Shown: positions 8,178-18,182 of the stretch, piece after piece | Layout of the letters: the number at the start of each line of letters is the position of its first letter | How positions within the stretch are numbered: position 1 is the stretch's first letter | NCBI GenBank assembly: GCA_963707075.1 | Contig: CAVPOX010000001.1 | Coordinates: 558,001 to 622,000 of the forward strand | Reading direction: 5' to 3' | DNA from: CAXMQZ01 sp963707075 | GTDB taxonomy: Bacteria > Acidobacteriota > Thermoanaerobaculia > Multivoradales > JAHEKO01 | Length of the DNA stretch: 64,000 nucleotides | Program-made: the position numbers and the translations under genes | Notes under the pieces: model-generated | Told to the model about the DNA's origin: nothing | The model's database searches: none | What the model saw: the letters and a program-made list of their open reading frames with translations, nothing else

Positions 8178-10622
8178 ATGCGGGAACCGGTGCATCTTCT
8201 GTCTCTCCTCTCGATCCTCGCTACGGGATTCAATCTGGCCCTGGGGGTGTACCTGCTGCATTCCAATCCCAGAGCCGCTCTCAATCGGGTCTTTTTCGCG
8301 ATCTGTCTCTCCTTTGCCTTCTGGTCTTTCGGGTACACGTTCCTTCCCGGGGCCGCCACAACCGAAGAGGCCTTCTTCTGGTTCAAGGTGTCGGCAGTAG
8401 GCTGGACCCTGGCTCCGGCTCTCTTGCTGCATTTCTGCATCTTGCTGGTGAAGAAGGATCAGTGGTCACCGCGCCCATGGGGCTTTCCCCTGATCTATGC
8501 TCCGGCCATCTATTTCCTCCTGCGTTCCTGGTTCGGGGAGATGGGGGTGATCGACTTCGTCGCCACACCCTTTGGCTGGTCGGACGTGTATGGCTCAATC
8601 TCGCCGGGTTATGCGGCGTACCTCTTCTACTTCCCGGTCTACATTCTGATTGGTCTTTTCCTGGTCGCTCGGTTTGCCGGCAGATCGGAGTTCACCTCGG
8701 AGAAGCGCCAGGCGAAGATCATCGTGCTGACGGGTCTGCCAGTTCTGTTGGCGGTGGCGGTTTCCGGGATTCTGCTGCCGTGGATGGGTATCCGCAACCC
8801 GCCCGAGATCGCCCATCTGATCGCGGTCGTCTGGACGCTGGTGATCTGGAACTCGGTCACCAAGTACAAGCTGATGGCAATGAGCCCGGCCTCAGTGGCA
8901 CCCAACATCCTGGCGACCATGGCGGACGCCGTGGTCCTCCTCGGCCGCGATCACAAGGTTGTCACCTGCAACGAAGCCGCGAGGCGCCTTTTTGGGATGT
9001 CGACGCAACGCATCGAGGGCATGAAGGTCGCCGAGTTGCTGGCCGACAGCCAGGCGGAGTCGGCCGAGGACCTCGAGAGCTTCCTCTTGCGCGATGGTTC
9101 GAACCTGGAGATCTCCTTCGACAGGGGGGATAACGCGGAGCGAGTCCTGCGGGTGTCGACATCGCAGGTCACCGACTTGTACGACCAGCGTATGGGTGAG
9201 GTCCTGGTTTTTCGCGATGTGAGTGCAGAGAAGAAGGCCGAGTCGGATCTGCGCTATATGGCAACGCATGACGCGCTGACGGACCTGCCCAATCGCTCGC
9301 TGCTTCAGGACCGCCTGGAACGTGCGCTGAATCGCGCTTCGCGAGAGGGTAATCGATTTGCGGTGTTGATGTTCGATCTGGACGATTTCAAGCAGATCAA
9401 CGACGAGATCGATCACGAAGTCGGTGATCTGGTTCTCAGGCATACGGCGCGGCGGCTCACCCACTGCGTGCGAGGTCTGGATACCGTCTGCAGGCTTGGC
9501 GGTGATGAATTCCTGGTCATCGTCGAGGACCTGCACGAGTTCGAAGACGCCGATATCGTGGCGCAACGCATCCTGCACGCATTTCAGGCACCGATAGTCG
9601 CCAAGGGGCAGTCTCTGACAGTAGCTGGAAGTCTCGGTATCAGCACCTATCCTGCCGACGGAAACGACGTACAGACACTGGTGAAGAAGGCTGATCTGGC
9701 GTTGAATAGCGCCAAGCAGAGCGGCCGCGCGAGTTTCCAGTTCTTCTCGCCCGATATGGAAGCTACCAACCGCGAACGGGTTCGCATCGAGCGGGGACTG
9801 CAGCAGTCACTCCAGAACGATGAGATGTTTCTGGTCTACCAACCCTTGTTCGATTTCGCTTCCGGGGAGATCGCCGGCATCGAAGCCCTGATCCGCTGGA
9901 AGTCCTCGGACATGGGGCTGCTCAGCCCGCTGCGCTTCATACCGGTCGCCGAGAGGTCGGGTTTGATCGTGCCCATTGGTGAATGGGTGATTCGGACCGC
10001 TTGCCGGCAGAATCGTGAGTGGCAGGATGCGGGCCTGCAACCGGTTCCGATCAGTGTCAACGTATCAGCACGGCAGCTTCGCGATGCGCAGTTCGTCTCC
10101 CGGGTGGAGACGATACTTCGGGAAACCGGTCTGGAGCCCGAATATCTCGAGATCGAGCTGACCGAGAGTGCCACCATGGAAGACCTGGATCACTCGCTGG
10201 AGATCCTGACGGCGCTCTCGGATCTCGGTGTCCGACTGGTGATTGATGATTTTGGCACCGGGTATTCTTCTCTGGCGCGCCTGCGGCAGCTGCCGATTGA
10301 TGGGATCAAGGTGGACCGGTCCTTCATCGAGCACATCGCGGAAGACTCCAAGGAGCGGTCTTTGGTGATGGCGATCGTGGCCATGGCCAGCAACCTCGGT
10401 CTCCAGGTTGTCGCCGAAGGTGTCGAGACGTTCGACCAACTGCGGGCTCTCGGTAGTCTGGAAGGACAACCGGTACCTGTGTTCCGATGCGACAGGGTCC
10501 AGGGCTTCTTGTTCAGCCGACCTGTCGGAGAGGGAGAGGTGCCCGGCCTCTTCGAACGCAGTTCTAGCGACTTCGAGCCCTTCCGCAGTATTCGGCAGCT
10601 CCTTCACGAATCAGCGGCCTGA
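8178..10622 (+). CDS. Membrane PAS-GGDEF-EAL protein (c-di-GMP turnover)
   Basis: An 814-aa protein. Residues 1-235 contain about seven or eight hydrophobic helices like the 7TM sensor module of some histidine kinases. A PAS domain follows (about 240-350), then a diguanylate cyclase domain with intact GGDEF at 441-445 and a phosphodiesterase domain with intact EAL at 569-571 and DDFGTGYSSL. Both active-site signatures are present, so it could make or degrade c-di-GMP; in such hybrids one activity usually dominates, which cannot be told here. There is no good ribosome site; a TAGAAT hexamer 9 nt before the ATG could allow a very short leader. Confidence 0.9.
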   Translation: MREPVHLLSLLSILATGFNLALGVYLLHSNPRAALNRVFFAICLSFAFWSFGYTFLPGAATTEEAFFWFKVSAVGWTLAPALLLHFCILLVKKDQWSPRPWGFPLIYAPAIYFLLRSWFGEMGVIDFVATPFGWSDVYGSISPGYAAYLFYFPVYILIGLFLVARFAGRSEFTSEKRQAKIIVLTGLPVLLAVAVSGILLPWMGIRNPPEIAHLIAVVWTLVIWNSVTKYKLMAMSPASVAPNILATMADAVVLLGRDHKVVTCNEAARRLFGMSTQRIEGMKVAELLADSQAESAEDLESFLLRDGSNLEISFDRGDNAERVLRVSTSQVTDLYDQRMGEVLVFRDVSAEKKAESDLRYMATHDALTDLPNRSLLQDRLERALNRASREGNRFAVLMFDLDDFKQINDEIDHEVGDLVLRHTARRLTHCVRGLDTVCRLGGDEFLVIVEDLHEFEDADIVAQRILHAFQAPIVAKGQSLTVAGSLGISTYPADGNDVQTLVKKADLALNSAKQSGRASFQFFSPDMEATNRERVRIERGLQQSLQNDEMFLVYQPLFDFASGEIAGIEALIRWKSSDMGLLSPLRFIPVAERSGLIVPIGEWVIRTACRQNREWQDAGLQPVPISVNVSARQLRDAQFVSRVETILRETGLEPEYLEIELTESATMEDLDHSLEILTALSDLGVRLVIDDFGTGYSSLARLRQLPIDGIKVDRSFIEHIAEDSKERSLVMAIVAMASNLGLQVVAEGVETFDQLRALGSLEGQPVPVFRCDRVQGFLFSRPVGEGEVPGLFERSSSDFEPFRSIRQLLHESAA

Positions 10623-10657
10623 TTCTCTGCCGACAGGTGCGGTAGTCTCTGCGGAGA

Positions 10658-13600
10658 GTGAGTCGCGCCGGGGAGTATTCGAGCGGGTTGCTGAGGCGAG
10701 TCCGTAAGGCTCAGGTTTGGTGTGCACTCCTGAGCCTGTCTCTCGCGCTGTCTGTGGCAACCGCGCTGCAAGAGAGTCGATCTGCACCCGACACGATCGA
10801 TCGGTTTCGCCTACCTGACCGGGCTCTGGATGCGAGTCTGGCAGCGGAGTTCAGTGTCGCAGCGAAAGAGCCCTCGGTCGCCCTTTTCGTTTTCATCCTG
10901 GTGCTCGGTTCCGTCTCGATTTTCGTGGCTCTGAGTGTGTTCAATGCCTGGCTCGACCGTCGACTGGATGCGCAATCCGTTGCCGGCGAGAGATCGGGAC
11001 TGCTGCTCTTGAGCGAGGTATCACTCGGGCTCTACGGGCTGCATCTGATCGCGTCAGAGGCCGCTCCCGAGTCGATGCGCAGGGGCGTCCATCTGCTGGC
11101 GGCGCTTCTGCTCGGTTCGATGCTGGCGAAGTGCCTCGTCGCTGAGCGACTTGGCAAGAGCCGAAAGTGGGCGGGTGCCTGGGGCATGCTCAACGACAAC
11201 CAGCTCATGCTGGCGTGGTTGTTCTTACCTGTGGCGCTGATCGCCCTGTTCGACGGGTTGTCGCGCGGTGTGATCGAGCCGTTGGGCTTCTTGTCCGGTT
11301 GGCGAGGGTTTCTCGATTATCTGGTGGTGTTGCTTCTCTCCTTGCTGGCCTACGCCCTCGTGCTCAGACGCATGGCGGCGGGCGGGGGTAGCCTGGCTCT
11401 GGCGCTTTTCGACCTGAATACCGCGGTCATCGTCGCCGGGGCTCCGCTGATTCTGATCCCCTTCGGGTTTCAGGTCGCCAACGAGCTTCAGTTCACCCTC
11501 GGCAATCAGGTATCGCGATGGCCCTACTACCTCATGATAGGCGCGATTCTGGCGACCTCGCTGCTGATGTACCTGATGCAGCGTCGCAATGTTTTCCAGC
11601 TCACGGGGGCCGGAGTTCTCGGCGGCTTCTACTACCCGGTGGCGGTAGCGACCCTGGCCTCCTTCAAGGCTCATCGACACACCTTGCAGCTCGGCGAGGT
11701 GGGCTACTTCCGGATGGGCCAGGAGGTTCTGCCTACACAACAGTGGTCCGATTTCGGCAGTTTTCCAATGCTGGATCTGATTCCAGCAAATGGATTCTCC
11801 GATGTGGGAATCCAGTGGCTGTACTCTCTGGCCAACGGTATTCAGGGCCTGGACATGATGGTCTGGATTCCCTGGATACCGGTGGTCGTCGGTCTGGTCC
11901 TCGTCTACAGTCTGTTGGCGGTGGTCACCTCGCCAGTGGTGGCTCTAGTGGTGACCATCGCACTACCCGTGAACGCGGCGGTTGTTGGCCGCTATGCGCT
12001 CGCCCTGCTGCCGGCGACCCTGCTGGTGCTGGTCCTCAGACGGCGCGACTTCAAGCATGCCCTGATCCTCTGGCTGGGCGCGCTCCTGCTGGTTTTTTGG
12101 CACCCGCAATTGGGTTGGCCGGTCTTGCTCTCGGCACTGACGGTGGTCGGAGTGGCGAGCCTGCTGGAGAACAGGGAGCTCTTGTCTCCGGTTCTGATGT
12201 CACTCGGCTTGATTGTTTTCGCCATTCCGATCCTGTTGGTGATTGCCGATATCTTTGGCAGTGCGGATACCCTCGACACGATTCGTGCTCTGGTCGGATC
12301 GAGCGCCGATGCGGCCGGCCGCGACCTCGGCAGCATCTTGGCGGCTCCCGGCAGCATCGACCTGGCGCGATTTCTGGAGGGGCTTGCTCCGTTGATAGGG
12401 GTTTGCGCGATCCTGCTGTATGGAATCCGCAAGGTAGTGGGTAGGCAGGTCTTCTCACCGCCCAGCTATGCCGTCCTCTTCCTGGCGGTGTTCTCTCTGC
12501 TCGTGCCGGCGCAGGTCGAGACTCGCGATGGCGGCGTGTTCTTCGACCCCTCTTTGTTTCTCCTGATGCTGGCCCTGCTGCCAATACTGATTCTTCACAG
12601 CTCCTATCGCAACTGGATGACCGGTCGCACCGCATGGCTGATCACCGCACTGGTCTTGTGTGCCCTGCTTGGCAAGAGTGATTTCTACAACCTGGCTGGA
12701 GAGGACTCGATTCATCGGCTTCGCACCTGGCAAGCCGGAGAATCGAGAGTTCTTTTCGATCAAAGTCCTCATCGAGATCTGGTCGAAGTCCTGCAACAGG
12801 AGTTGCAGCCGGGGGAGACCTTCCTCGACTTCACCGACTCGCCGCTTCTCTATTCACTCGCCAGGGTGCGCATTCCGTTTCCGCAGATTCCGGACTTCCG
12901 CTCGACGTCCGAATCCCGACAGAGGCAACAGCTCTCTCTGGTCGAAGAGTTCCGGGAGAGGGTCGGGTTGCCACTGGTCGTCATGCAGGCGCCCCAGGCT
13001 CTTTCGAGTGCCAACCGCGAGCTGCCAGTCGCCGCGACTTCCTACAGACTCGCCGAGTACTTGTACGAGGAGTACCTACCCTTCGCCAGGGTCGCCGGTT
13101 GGGAGATCTGGCGGGAGCGTGGTGTCCGCAGAGACAATCCCGATCCCCCGGCGCGGATGATGAGCCCCAGCTCGGTGAGCCAGGAATTCTGGCTCGGCAG
13201 TCTGCCCTACCGTTGGGCGAAGGGAGATCCATTCCAGGCTGATCGCCAGACGGACCTCGTCGAAGCGTTGCTCGAAGCACCGGCGATATTGCGGCCAGGA
13301 GTCGACCTGTCTCTCGATTTGGCATCCCAGGTGGTAGCAGGACAAGGGAACTACCTGCAGATTAGGGCTCGATCTCTCCCCGACCTGGCACTGCGCGACA
13401 GAGCTCACACCGAGGCTGAGGTGACCGTGAGCTACGGCCAGCCGATGAAGAGCGCGTTTCGTTTGGAACTGGCTCCCTGGTCGCCTCGAGAGGGGGGTAC
13501 AGAGCAGGAGGTGACCCTACCGTTGCGCGAGAGCCCCAAGATCCATCACATGACGAGAGTCGCCAGCGAGCCCGGGCGGCTCGTCTTTCAGGCCGAAGGG

Positions 13601-14053
13601 GGAGATCCCTGGGTGCGGCGATTTGTCGATCCGTCTTCGACCAGAAAGCTCGACTCCGGGGAGGAGTTGTGGCTGAGCCTCGAATACCGTTCGAGTCGTG
13701 AGGGTACCGGACAGATCTACTTTGCCAGTGGGGACCGCAACTTCCGGGAACAGAACAGTGTCAAGGCTCCGATGGTTGTGACACGAGAGCAGAACGGCAG
13801 CGAGCGGATGGTGATTCCGGTCGTGGGCATCGACCTGGACGGAAGGCTGATCGATGTGCGACTGGATCCGCCAGAGAACGCAGAGTTCGAAATCGTCAGT
13901 GCCAGCCTGATTCGGCGGCAACGCGAATTCGACGACTACATGATTCGACTCAGCAGCCAATGGCGCTGGTTCAGCGGCAATGTTCAGAGCCTGACCCTGA
14001 GATCCAATTCACCGGTCCTCGTCGACAGCATCAACCTGCGCACGGGCGACTGA
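10658..14053 (+). CDS. Large polytopic membrane protein, GT-C-like layout, function unknown
   Basis: An 1131-aa protein starting at GTG. The first about 680 residues carry roughly 14-17 hydrophobic helices separated by short loops; the last about 450 residues are mainly soluble and strand-rich and would be periplasmic, with a lectin- or CBM-like character (GTGQIYFASGD). This layout resembles GT-C polyprenyl-phosphate-sugar glycosyltransferases, but I do not see an unambiguous catalytic DxD/DE loop and do not recognise the family. It starts 35 nt after the GGDEF-EAL gene and is followed by a secreted FG-GAP protein. Confidence 0.6.
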   Translation: MSRAGEYSSGLLRRVRKAQVWCALLSLSLALSVATALQESRSAPDTIDRFRLPDRALDASLAAEFSVAAKEPSVALFVFILVLGSVSIFVALSVFNAWLDRRLDAQSVAGERSGLLLLSEVSLGLYGLHLIASEAAPESMRRGVHLLAALLLGSMLAKCLVAERLGKSRKWAGAWGMLNDNQLMLAWLFLPVALIALFDGLSRGVIEPLGFLSGWRGFLDYLVVLLLSLLAYALVLRRMAAGGGSLALALFDLNTAVIVAGAPLILIPFGFQVANELQFTLGNQVSRWPYYLMIGAILATSLLMYLMQRRNVFQLTGAGVLGGFYYPVAVATLASFKAHRHTLQLGEVGYFRMGQEVLPTQQWSDFGSFPMLDLIPANGFSDVGIQWLYSLANGIQGLDMMVWIPWIPVVVGLVLVYSLLAVVTSPVVALVVTIALPVNAAVVGRYALALLPATLLVLVLRRRDFKHALILWLGALLLVFWHPQLGWPVLLSALTVVGVASLLENRELLSPVLMSLGLIVFAIPILLVIADIFGSADTLDTIRALVGSSADAAGRDLGSILAAPGSIDLARFLEGLAPLIGVCAILLYGIRKVVGRQVFSPPSYAVLFLAVFSLLVPAQVETRDGGVFFDPSLFLLMLALLPILILHSSYRNWMTGRTAWLITALVLCALLGKSDFYNLAGEDSIHRLRTWQAGESRVLFDQSPHRDLVEVLQQELQPGETFLDFTDSPLLYSLARVRIPFPQIPDFRSTSESRQRQQLSLVEEFRERVGLPLVVMQAPQALSSANRELPVAATSYRLAEYLYEEYLPFARVAGWEIWRERGVRRDNPDPPARMMSPSSVSQEFWLGSLPYRWAKGDPFQADRQTDLVEALLEAPAILRPGVDLSLDLASQVVAGQGNYLQIRARSLPDLALRDRAHTEAEVTVSYGQPMKSAFRLELAPWSPREGGTEQEVTLPLRESPKIHHMTRVASEPGRLVFQAEGGDPWVRRFVDPSSTRKLDSGEELWLSLEYRSSREGTGQIYFASGDRNFREQNSVKAPMVVTREQNGSERMVIPVVGIDLDGRLIDVRLDPPENAEFEIVSASLIRRQREFDDYMIRLSSQWRWFSGNVQSLTLRSNSPVLVDSINLRTGD

Positions 14054-14144
14054 GCCGGCAGGCGCGTTGAGCGTCACTGTGACCTGTTTCATAGTGGCGA
14101 TTCCGCGCTCGGAGTCTCATGAACCTTGCGGGTGGGTATTCGAT

Positions 14145-15809
14145 TTGGCGACGCACCTACATCAGCGAGCGGGTTTGTGCACACTGCTGACCGGGCTCTT
14201 TGTCGGCACGCTGACAGCGGCGGTGCAGCAGCCCGTTCTCAAGTGGTCGAATGCCGGCTGCTACGGTTCATGGTGTGAAACCGGCTGGTACTCCTCTCCC
14301 GCGGTGGCGGATCTCGACGGAGATGGGAACCTGGAGGTGATTGCCTCCGCGTACTCGATAGCTGTTCTGGACGGCAGGACTGGCAGCCTCCTCTGGCGGA
14401 TGCCTTCTGGTCACGATCGCTCCGAACTCGGCGCAGCAAGCGTCGGTCGAACCTGGGCGGGAATCGTCGTGGCCGATGTCGACGCGGACGGCAGGGCTGA
14501 GATCGTGAGCGCTCACAGTGGAGGTTGGGTGTCGGTATACGACCATCAGGGCTACTTTGAATCGGGTTGGCCTCAGCGACGCGGTACCCACGAGCTACGA
14601 GGTCTGGCGGTTGGGGATCTCGATGACGATGGCACGTTGGAGATCGTGGTGAATGCCGCTGTCGGCTCAGGCACCAACACCTGGGTGCTCGAGCACGGGG
14701 GAGCGACCCGTCCGGGCTGGCCACGTGTCGGCAACGGTCCCGGCTACGCCTATGGTGTGTTCAATGACAATGCGGCCATCGCGGATCTCGATGGCGATGG
14801 CACGAGCGAGGTGGTCGTGCCATCGGATGTGCACTACATCTGTGCGTACGGACCTGATGGAACCCCACTGCCAACACATGCGGCCTACGGTTCCAAGGTG
14901 TGGGGTCAGGTGGGCGTATGGGAAAGCCCGGTGATCGAGCTGCGTGGTTGGGGTACCTGCAGCAAGAGCGATGACCGCGCCGAGCGCAATCGCACCAATT
15001 TCGCCCACGGTCCCGCCGCGATCGCCGATGTCGACGGAGACGGAACGCTCGAGATCATCGCTGTAGGCAATACCTACGACTGCGCCGCCAGTCCCTACGC
15101 CAGTCTCTACAGTGGGATCTTCATCTTCAATCGCGATCGCTCGCGGTTTTCCAATGGAGTGTACGACTGGACAACCGTGCCGATGGATACCGGTGCCCCG
15201 CTAATCGAGGACTACAACGTCATCGAGAGTGTGCACCCCAACCCGGTCGTGGCAGATCTGGATGGCGATGGAGAGATGGAGGTTCTGTTCCCTTCGTATG
15301 ATGGTCGGATGCACGTGTTCTGGCTCGACAAGAGTGAACACGGCAACTGGCCCTTCTCGGTCCATGACAGCGGAGAAGGGCTCCTCCGATTGGCGTCCGA
15401 GCCGGTGGTCGCAGATCTGGATGACGACGGCGAGGCGGAAGTGATCTTCACTTCCTGGGTGCAGAAGGGAACTCACGCCACGGGCAAGCTGCATATCCTG
15501 AGCTCACGCGGGGTTCCAATTCGCGAGGTCGTCCTCCCCGATGCTTATGGGAGTCCGGACTGGAATGGAGCCATGGCGGCACCGACGCTGGACAACATCG
15601 ACAGTGATGCCGATCTCGAAGTAGTGATCAGTACCGCCCATTCTGGATTTGTCGCCTACGATCTGCCCGGTACCCAGCGAGCCAGAGTGCAGTGGGGAAC
15701 CGGGCGCGGGGGATACAGGCGGGCCGGTGTGGCTGAGGCTGGTGTGCTCTTCGCAAACGGTTTTGAAACAGGCGGAACGACGGCCTGGTCGAGCTTCGTC
15801 AGCCCCTGA
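14145..15809 (+). CDS. Secreted FG-GAP/VCBS repeat protein
   Basis: A 554-aa protein from the TTG at 14145; a TTG at 14067 would add 26 residues. A hydrophobic signal segment (LCTLLTGLFVGTLTAA) is followed by at least seven FG-GAP/integrin-type calcium-binding repeats marked by VADLDGDGNLEV, VADVDADGRAEI, IADLDGDGTSEV, IADVDGDGTLEI and variants, which normally form a beta-propeller. The C-terminus ends with LFANGFETGGTTAWSS, resembling a recurring Gly-Phe-Glu tail I recall from secreted proteins of several Gram-negative groups. Extracellular or surface location is likely; ligand unknown. Confidence 0.82.
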   Translation: MATHLHQRAGLCTLLTGLFVGTLTAAVQQPVLKWSNAGCYGSWCETGWYSSPAVADLDGDGNLEVIASAYSIAVLDGRTGSLLWRMPSGHDRSELGAASVGRTWAGIVVADVDADGRAEIVSAHSGGWVSVYDHQGYFESGWPQRRGTHELRGLAVGDLDDDGTLEIVVNAAVGSGTNTWVLEHGGATRPGWPRVGNGPGYAYGVFNDNAAIADLDGDGTSEVVVPSDVHYICAYGPDGTPLPTHAAYGSKVWGQVGVWESPVIELRGWGTCSKSDDRAERNRTNFAHGPAAIADVDGDGTLEIIAVGNTYDCAASPYASLYSGIFIFNRDRSRFSNGVYDWTTVPMDTGAPLIEDYNVIESVHPNPVVADLDGDGEMEVLFPSYDGRMHVFWLDKSEHGNWPFSVHDSGEGLLRLASEPVVADLDDDGEAEVIFTSWVQKGTHATGKLHILSSRGVPIREVVLPDAYGSPDWNGAMAAPTLDNIDSDADLEVVISTAHSGFVAYDLPGTQRARVQWGTGRGGYRRAGVAEAGVLFANGFETGGTTAWSSFVSP

Positions 15810-15815
15810 TCTGAT

Positions 15816-15842
15816 TGCGGCAGCCGCACTTGTCCGCTGCGG
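15816..15842. terminator. Hairpin-forming sequence between convergent genes
   Basis: TGCGG-CAG-CCGCA (15816-15828) and CCGCA...TGCGG (15824-15842) can form alternative stems between the convergent FG-GAP and spondin genes. There is no T-run, so intrinsic termination is uncertain. Confidence 0.3.
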
Positions 15843-15941
15843 TGGTCTCAGGATGAAGACAAAGGGGAACAGGCGCGGCAGCGGCGGTGGGGCTGCGGGG
15901 TCGACCGACCGCGCCTGCTCCAGGGACATCCCGAAGGTACG

Positions 15942-16601
15942 CTATCGGTCGACGCGTCGGATCTCGACGCGAGCGACGGGGTTGTTCCAGTCGTAGTCCT
16001 CGGCCGTCAGTGAGCCGCGGTCCTGGATCCCGGCGTGGGTGTAGATGTATCCCTCGGCTCCATCTTCCACGCGGACTCCGCCGTTACCGCAGGGTGGCCC
16101 GGGGATATGTGCGCAATCCTGGGTGTTGGCCTCGCTGCCGGCATCCCAGGCTTCCGCGTAGAGGGCTGCCCTTCTGGCGGGTGCACCTCGCCTCGCGGCG
16201 AAGAAGGCATCGTTGGAAGTCACGAGCATTCCCAAGGTGGAGATGATGCGGGCGTTGCCTCGTGTCGTCACCCGCACGGTCGCCGATTGACCTGGCATCA
16301 CGACGCCGCTGGCAATGCTGGCGTCATGGACCCGCGGTTCGGCCGTCAGCAAGGCCAGGAGGGGCTCACTGTCTGCATCTTCCGCAACTCCAGCGAGCTC
16401 CGGCAGGGCCGGTTCGCCGACCGTAAAAAGTCTGAAATCCCATTCATGACTGTAGACGATTGGTGGGGACAGAATCTGGCCTTTGGTCAGGTTGGTGATC
16501 GTGACCTCGTAGACTCGACCACTGGCGAGGGCCGGCAGGGCCGTCAGGATCATCAGCACGATCCCGAGGGTCCAGGTGCGTTGCGTTGGGCTCTTCTTCA
16601 T
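15942..16601 (-). CDS. Secreted spondin-domain protein
   Basis: A 219-aa protein with a signal peptide (LGIVLMILTALPALASG) followed almost entirely by a spondin_N-type domain: the opening YEVTITNLTKGQILSPP, the PIVYSHEW segment and the Met/Leu-Val-Ser-Asn-Asp region (TLGMLVTSNDAF) are characteristic of bacterial members. Two cysteines (QDCAHIPGPPC) could form a disulphide. The eukaryotic domain is an extracellular-matrix module; in bacteria the role is unknown. An AAGGAGG ribosome site precedes the ATG. It lies 99 nt downstream of a two-component operon on the same strand and may be cotranscribed or regulated by it. Confidence 0.82.
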   Translation of the reverse strand: MKKSPTQRTWTLGIVLMILTALPALASGRVYEVTITNLTKGQILSPPIVYSHEWDFRLFTVGEPALPELAGVAEDADSEPLLALLTAEPRVHDASIASGVVMPGQSATVRVTTRGNARIISTLGMLVTSNDAFFAARRGAPARRAALYAEAWDAGSEANTQDCAHIPGPPCGNGGVRVEDGAEGYIYTHAGIQDRGSLTAEDYDWNNPVARVEIRRVDR

Positions 16602-16700
16602 CTCTCATCCTCCTTCTGCGGTTAGTGGGTCTGTGGCGTCTGCCACGAGAAGGATGACGGGGAGAGTTCACGAAGGCCTCCCGAAAAAGTCACGTTTTCT

Positions 16701-18179
16701 TCACATCGCACTGTCGCGGGCAGGCAGGGTCACCCTGAAGCTGGTGCCCCGATCGGGCTGGCTCTCGACAGCGATGGTGCCGCCGTGCAGCTCGACTATC
16801 CGCTTGGAGATCGCCAGCCCGAGGCCGGCGTGATCCCCGCTTTGGTCCCGCTCCTGGCGATGGAAGAAGCGATCGAAGACGTGCGGCAGATCCTCTGGCG
16901 CGATCCCGCAGCCGGTATCGGTGACCTCGACGCTGATCCATTGCGGGGTGGTGTGCAGGCCCAAGGTCACGCGGCCGCCCTCAGGGGTGTGTTGCAGGCC
17001 GTTGTCGATGAGGTTGTCGAGAACGCGAGCGAGAAGCCCCATGTCGCCCTCCACCATCGCCGGATCTTCGGGGACCCGGACCTGCAGCTCGACGCCTCGC
17101 TTGCGGGCCAGGAGGCGGAATTGCTGAATGGCATCCTGGGCCAGCTCGGCCAGCGGCAGGGCCTCGATGTCCATCTCCTGAGTACCCGATTCGAGCCGCG
17201 CCAACTCGAACAGATCCCCGACCAATCGGTTGAGCCGGTCGGCCTGGCGGATGGCACCTTCGAGGTAGCGCTGACGGTCTCCGTCGCTCAGCGAGGACTG
17301 CTTCAACGCCAGCGTTTCGAGAAAACCGCGCAGCGAGGTCAGGGGTGTCTTCAGATCGTGAGAGATGTTGGCGACCAACTCTCGCCGCAACTGGTCGGTC
17401 TTTTCCAATTCTTCGAACTGGGTGACGAGCCGCTCCGCCATCTCGTCGAAGGTGCGGGACAGTCGATCGATCTCGTCCCTGTGCGCGGTGTCACTCTCGA
17501 TGACGGGGCGATGTCGACGAAAACCGCTCTCTCTGAAACGGGTCATTCCCTGCTCGAGCCGACGCGCCCGTCGTGTAATCCAGGCGAAGGTGAGTAGCCC
17601 GACGAGAAGGGCGATCAGCAGTCCGGTCAGGATAGCCGCGGCGCCCAGCCGCAGCATGTAGCTGCCCTGCAGCATGGCGACGGCCGAATCCCACTGTTGG
17701 CCTGCCAGAACGACGTAGAGGTAACCGTCTGGTGCCTCGGAAGAGCCGATCGGCGCGGCTGAGAAGACCTTCTCCCCGGCAGGGTCGCGCGGGTCGTCGC
17801 CGAAGATCGGGAGTCTCGCATCGGCCGCCAGGAATCGATTGACCGGGCCGAGTGCAACATGGTCACGAACGACGATCCCTTTCGGCGCGGAGTAGGCGAG
17901 AATCTCGCCGAGAGGATCCAGCAGGTAGACCTCGATGCTCGGGTTGATGACCATCAAGACGTGGAAGATGTGCTCGAGCTCTTCCTCGCGGATTTCACCG
18001 TTTTCCATTGGCAGGGAGTCGGCCACCAGATGCTCGGCCAAGTCACGATTCAGCTTCTGATGGACTTCAGCCAGAAAGCTGCGTACCGAGGCCAGGCCGG
18101 CGACGAAGAACACGGCGCCGACGAGGGTCAGGATGAGGAGCAGGGCTGCGGTCAGGCGACCATAGAGGGTTCGCAGCAT
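16701..18179 (-). CDS. HAMP-type sensor histidine kinase (partner of OmpR-type regulator)
   Basis: A 492-aa classical kinase: N-terminal membrane helix (about 10-30), extracytoplasmic sensor region (about 31-175, no recognised ligand fold), second membrane helix (about 177-200), HAMP (about 200-255), HisKA with phospho-acceptor His274 in ANISHDLKTPLTSL, and HATPase_c with NLIDNGLQHT, DTGCGIAPEDL and GLGLAISKRIVELHGG. It begins 3 nt after the stop of the response regulator gene, so the pair form one operon. The stimulus is unknown; the order RR-HK-spondin gene suggests an envelope signal. Confidence 0.93.
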   Translation of the reverse strand: MLRTLYGRLTAALLLILTLVGAVFFVAGLASVRSFLAEVHQKLNRDLAEHLVADSLPMENGEIREEELEHIFHVLMVINPSIEVYLLDPLGEILAYSAPKGIVVRDHVALGPVNRFLAADARLPIFGDDPRDPAGEKVFSAAPIGSSEAPDGYLYVVLAGQQWDSAVAMLQGSYMLRLGAAAILTGLLIALLVGLLTFAWITRRARRLEQGMTRFRESGFRRHRPVIESDTAHRDEIDRLSRTFDEMAERLVTQFEELEKTDQLRRELVANISHDLKTPLTSLRGFLETLALKQSSLSDGDRQRYLEGAIRQADRLNRLVGDLFELARLESGTQEMDIEALPLAELAQDAIQQFRLLARKRGVELQVRVPEDPAMVEGDMGLLARVLDNLIDNGLQHTPEGGRVTLGLHTTPQWISVEVTDTGCGIAPEDLPHVFDRFFHRQERDQSGDHAGLGLAISKRIVELHGGTIAVESQPDRGTSFRVTLPARDSAM

Positions 18180-18182
18180 GGG

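Noticed and set aside
7527..8432. 301-codon minus-strand frame over hflX
   Set aside because: The opposite strand encodes a complete HflX with G motifs; this frame is a mirror of it.
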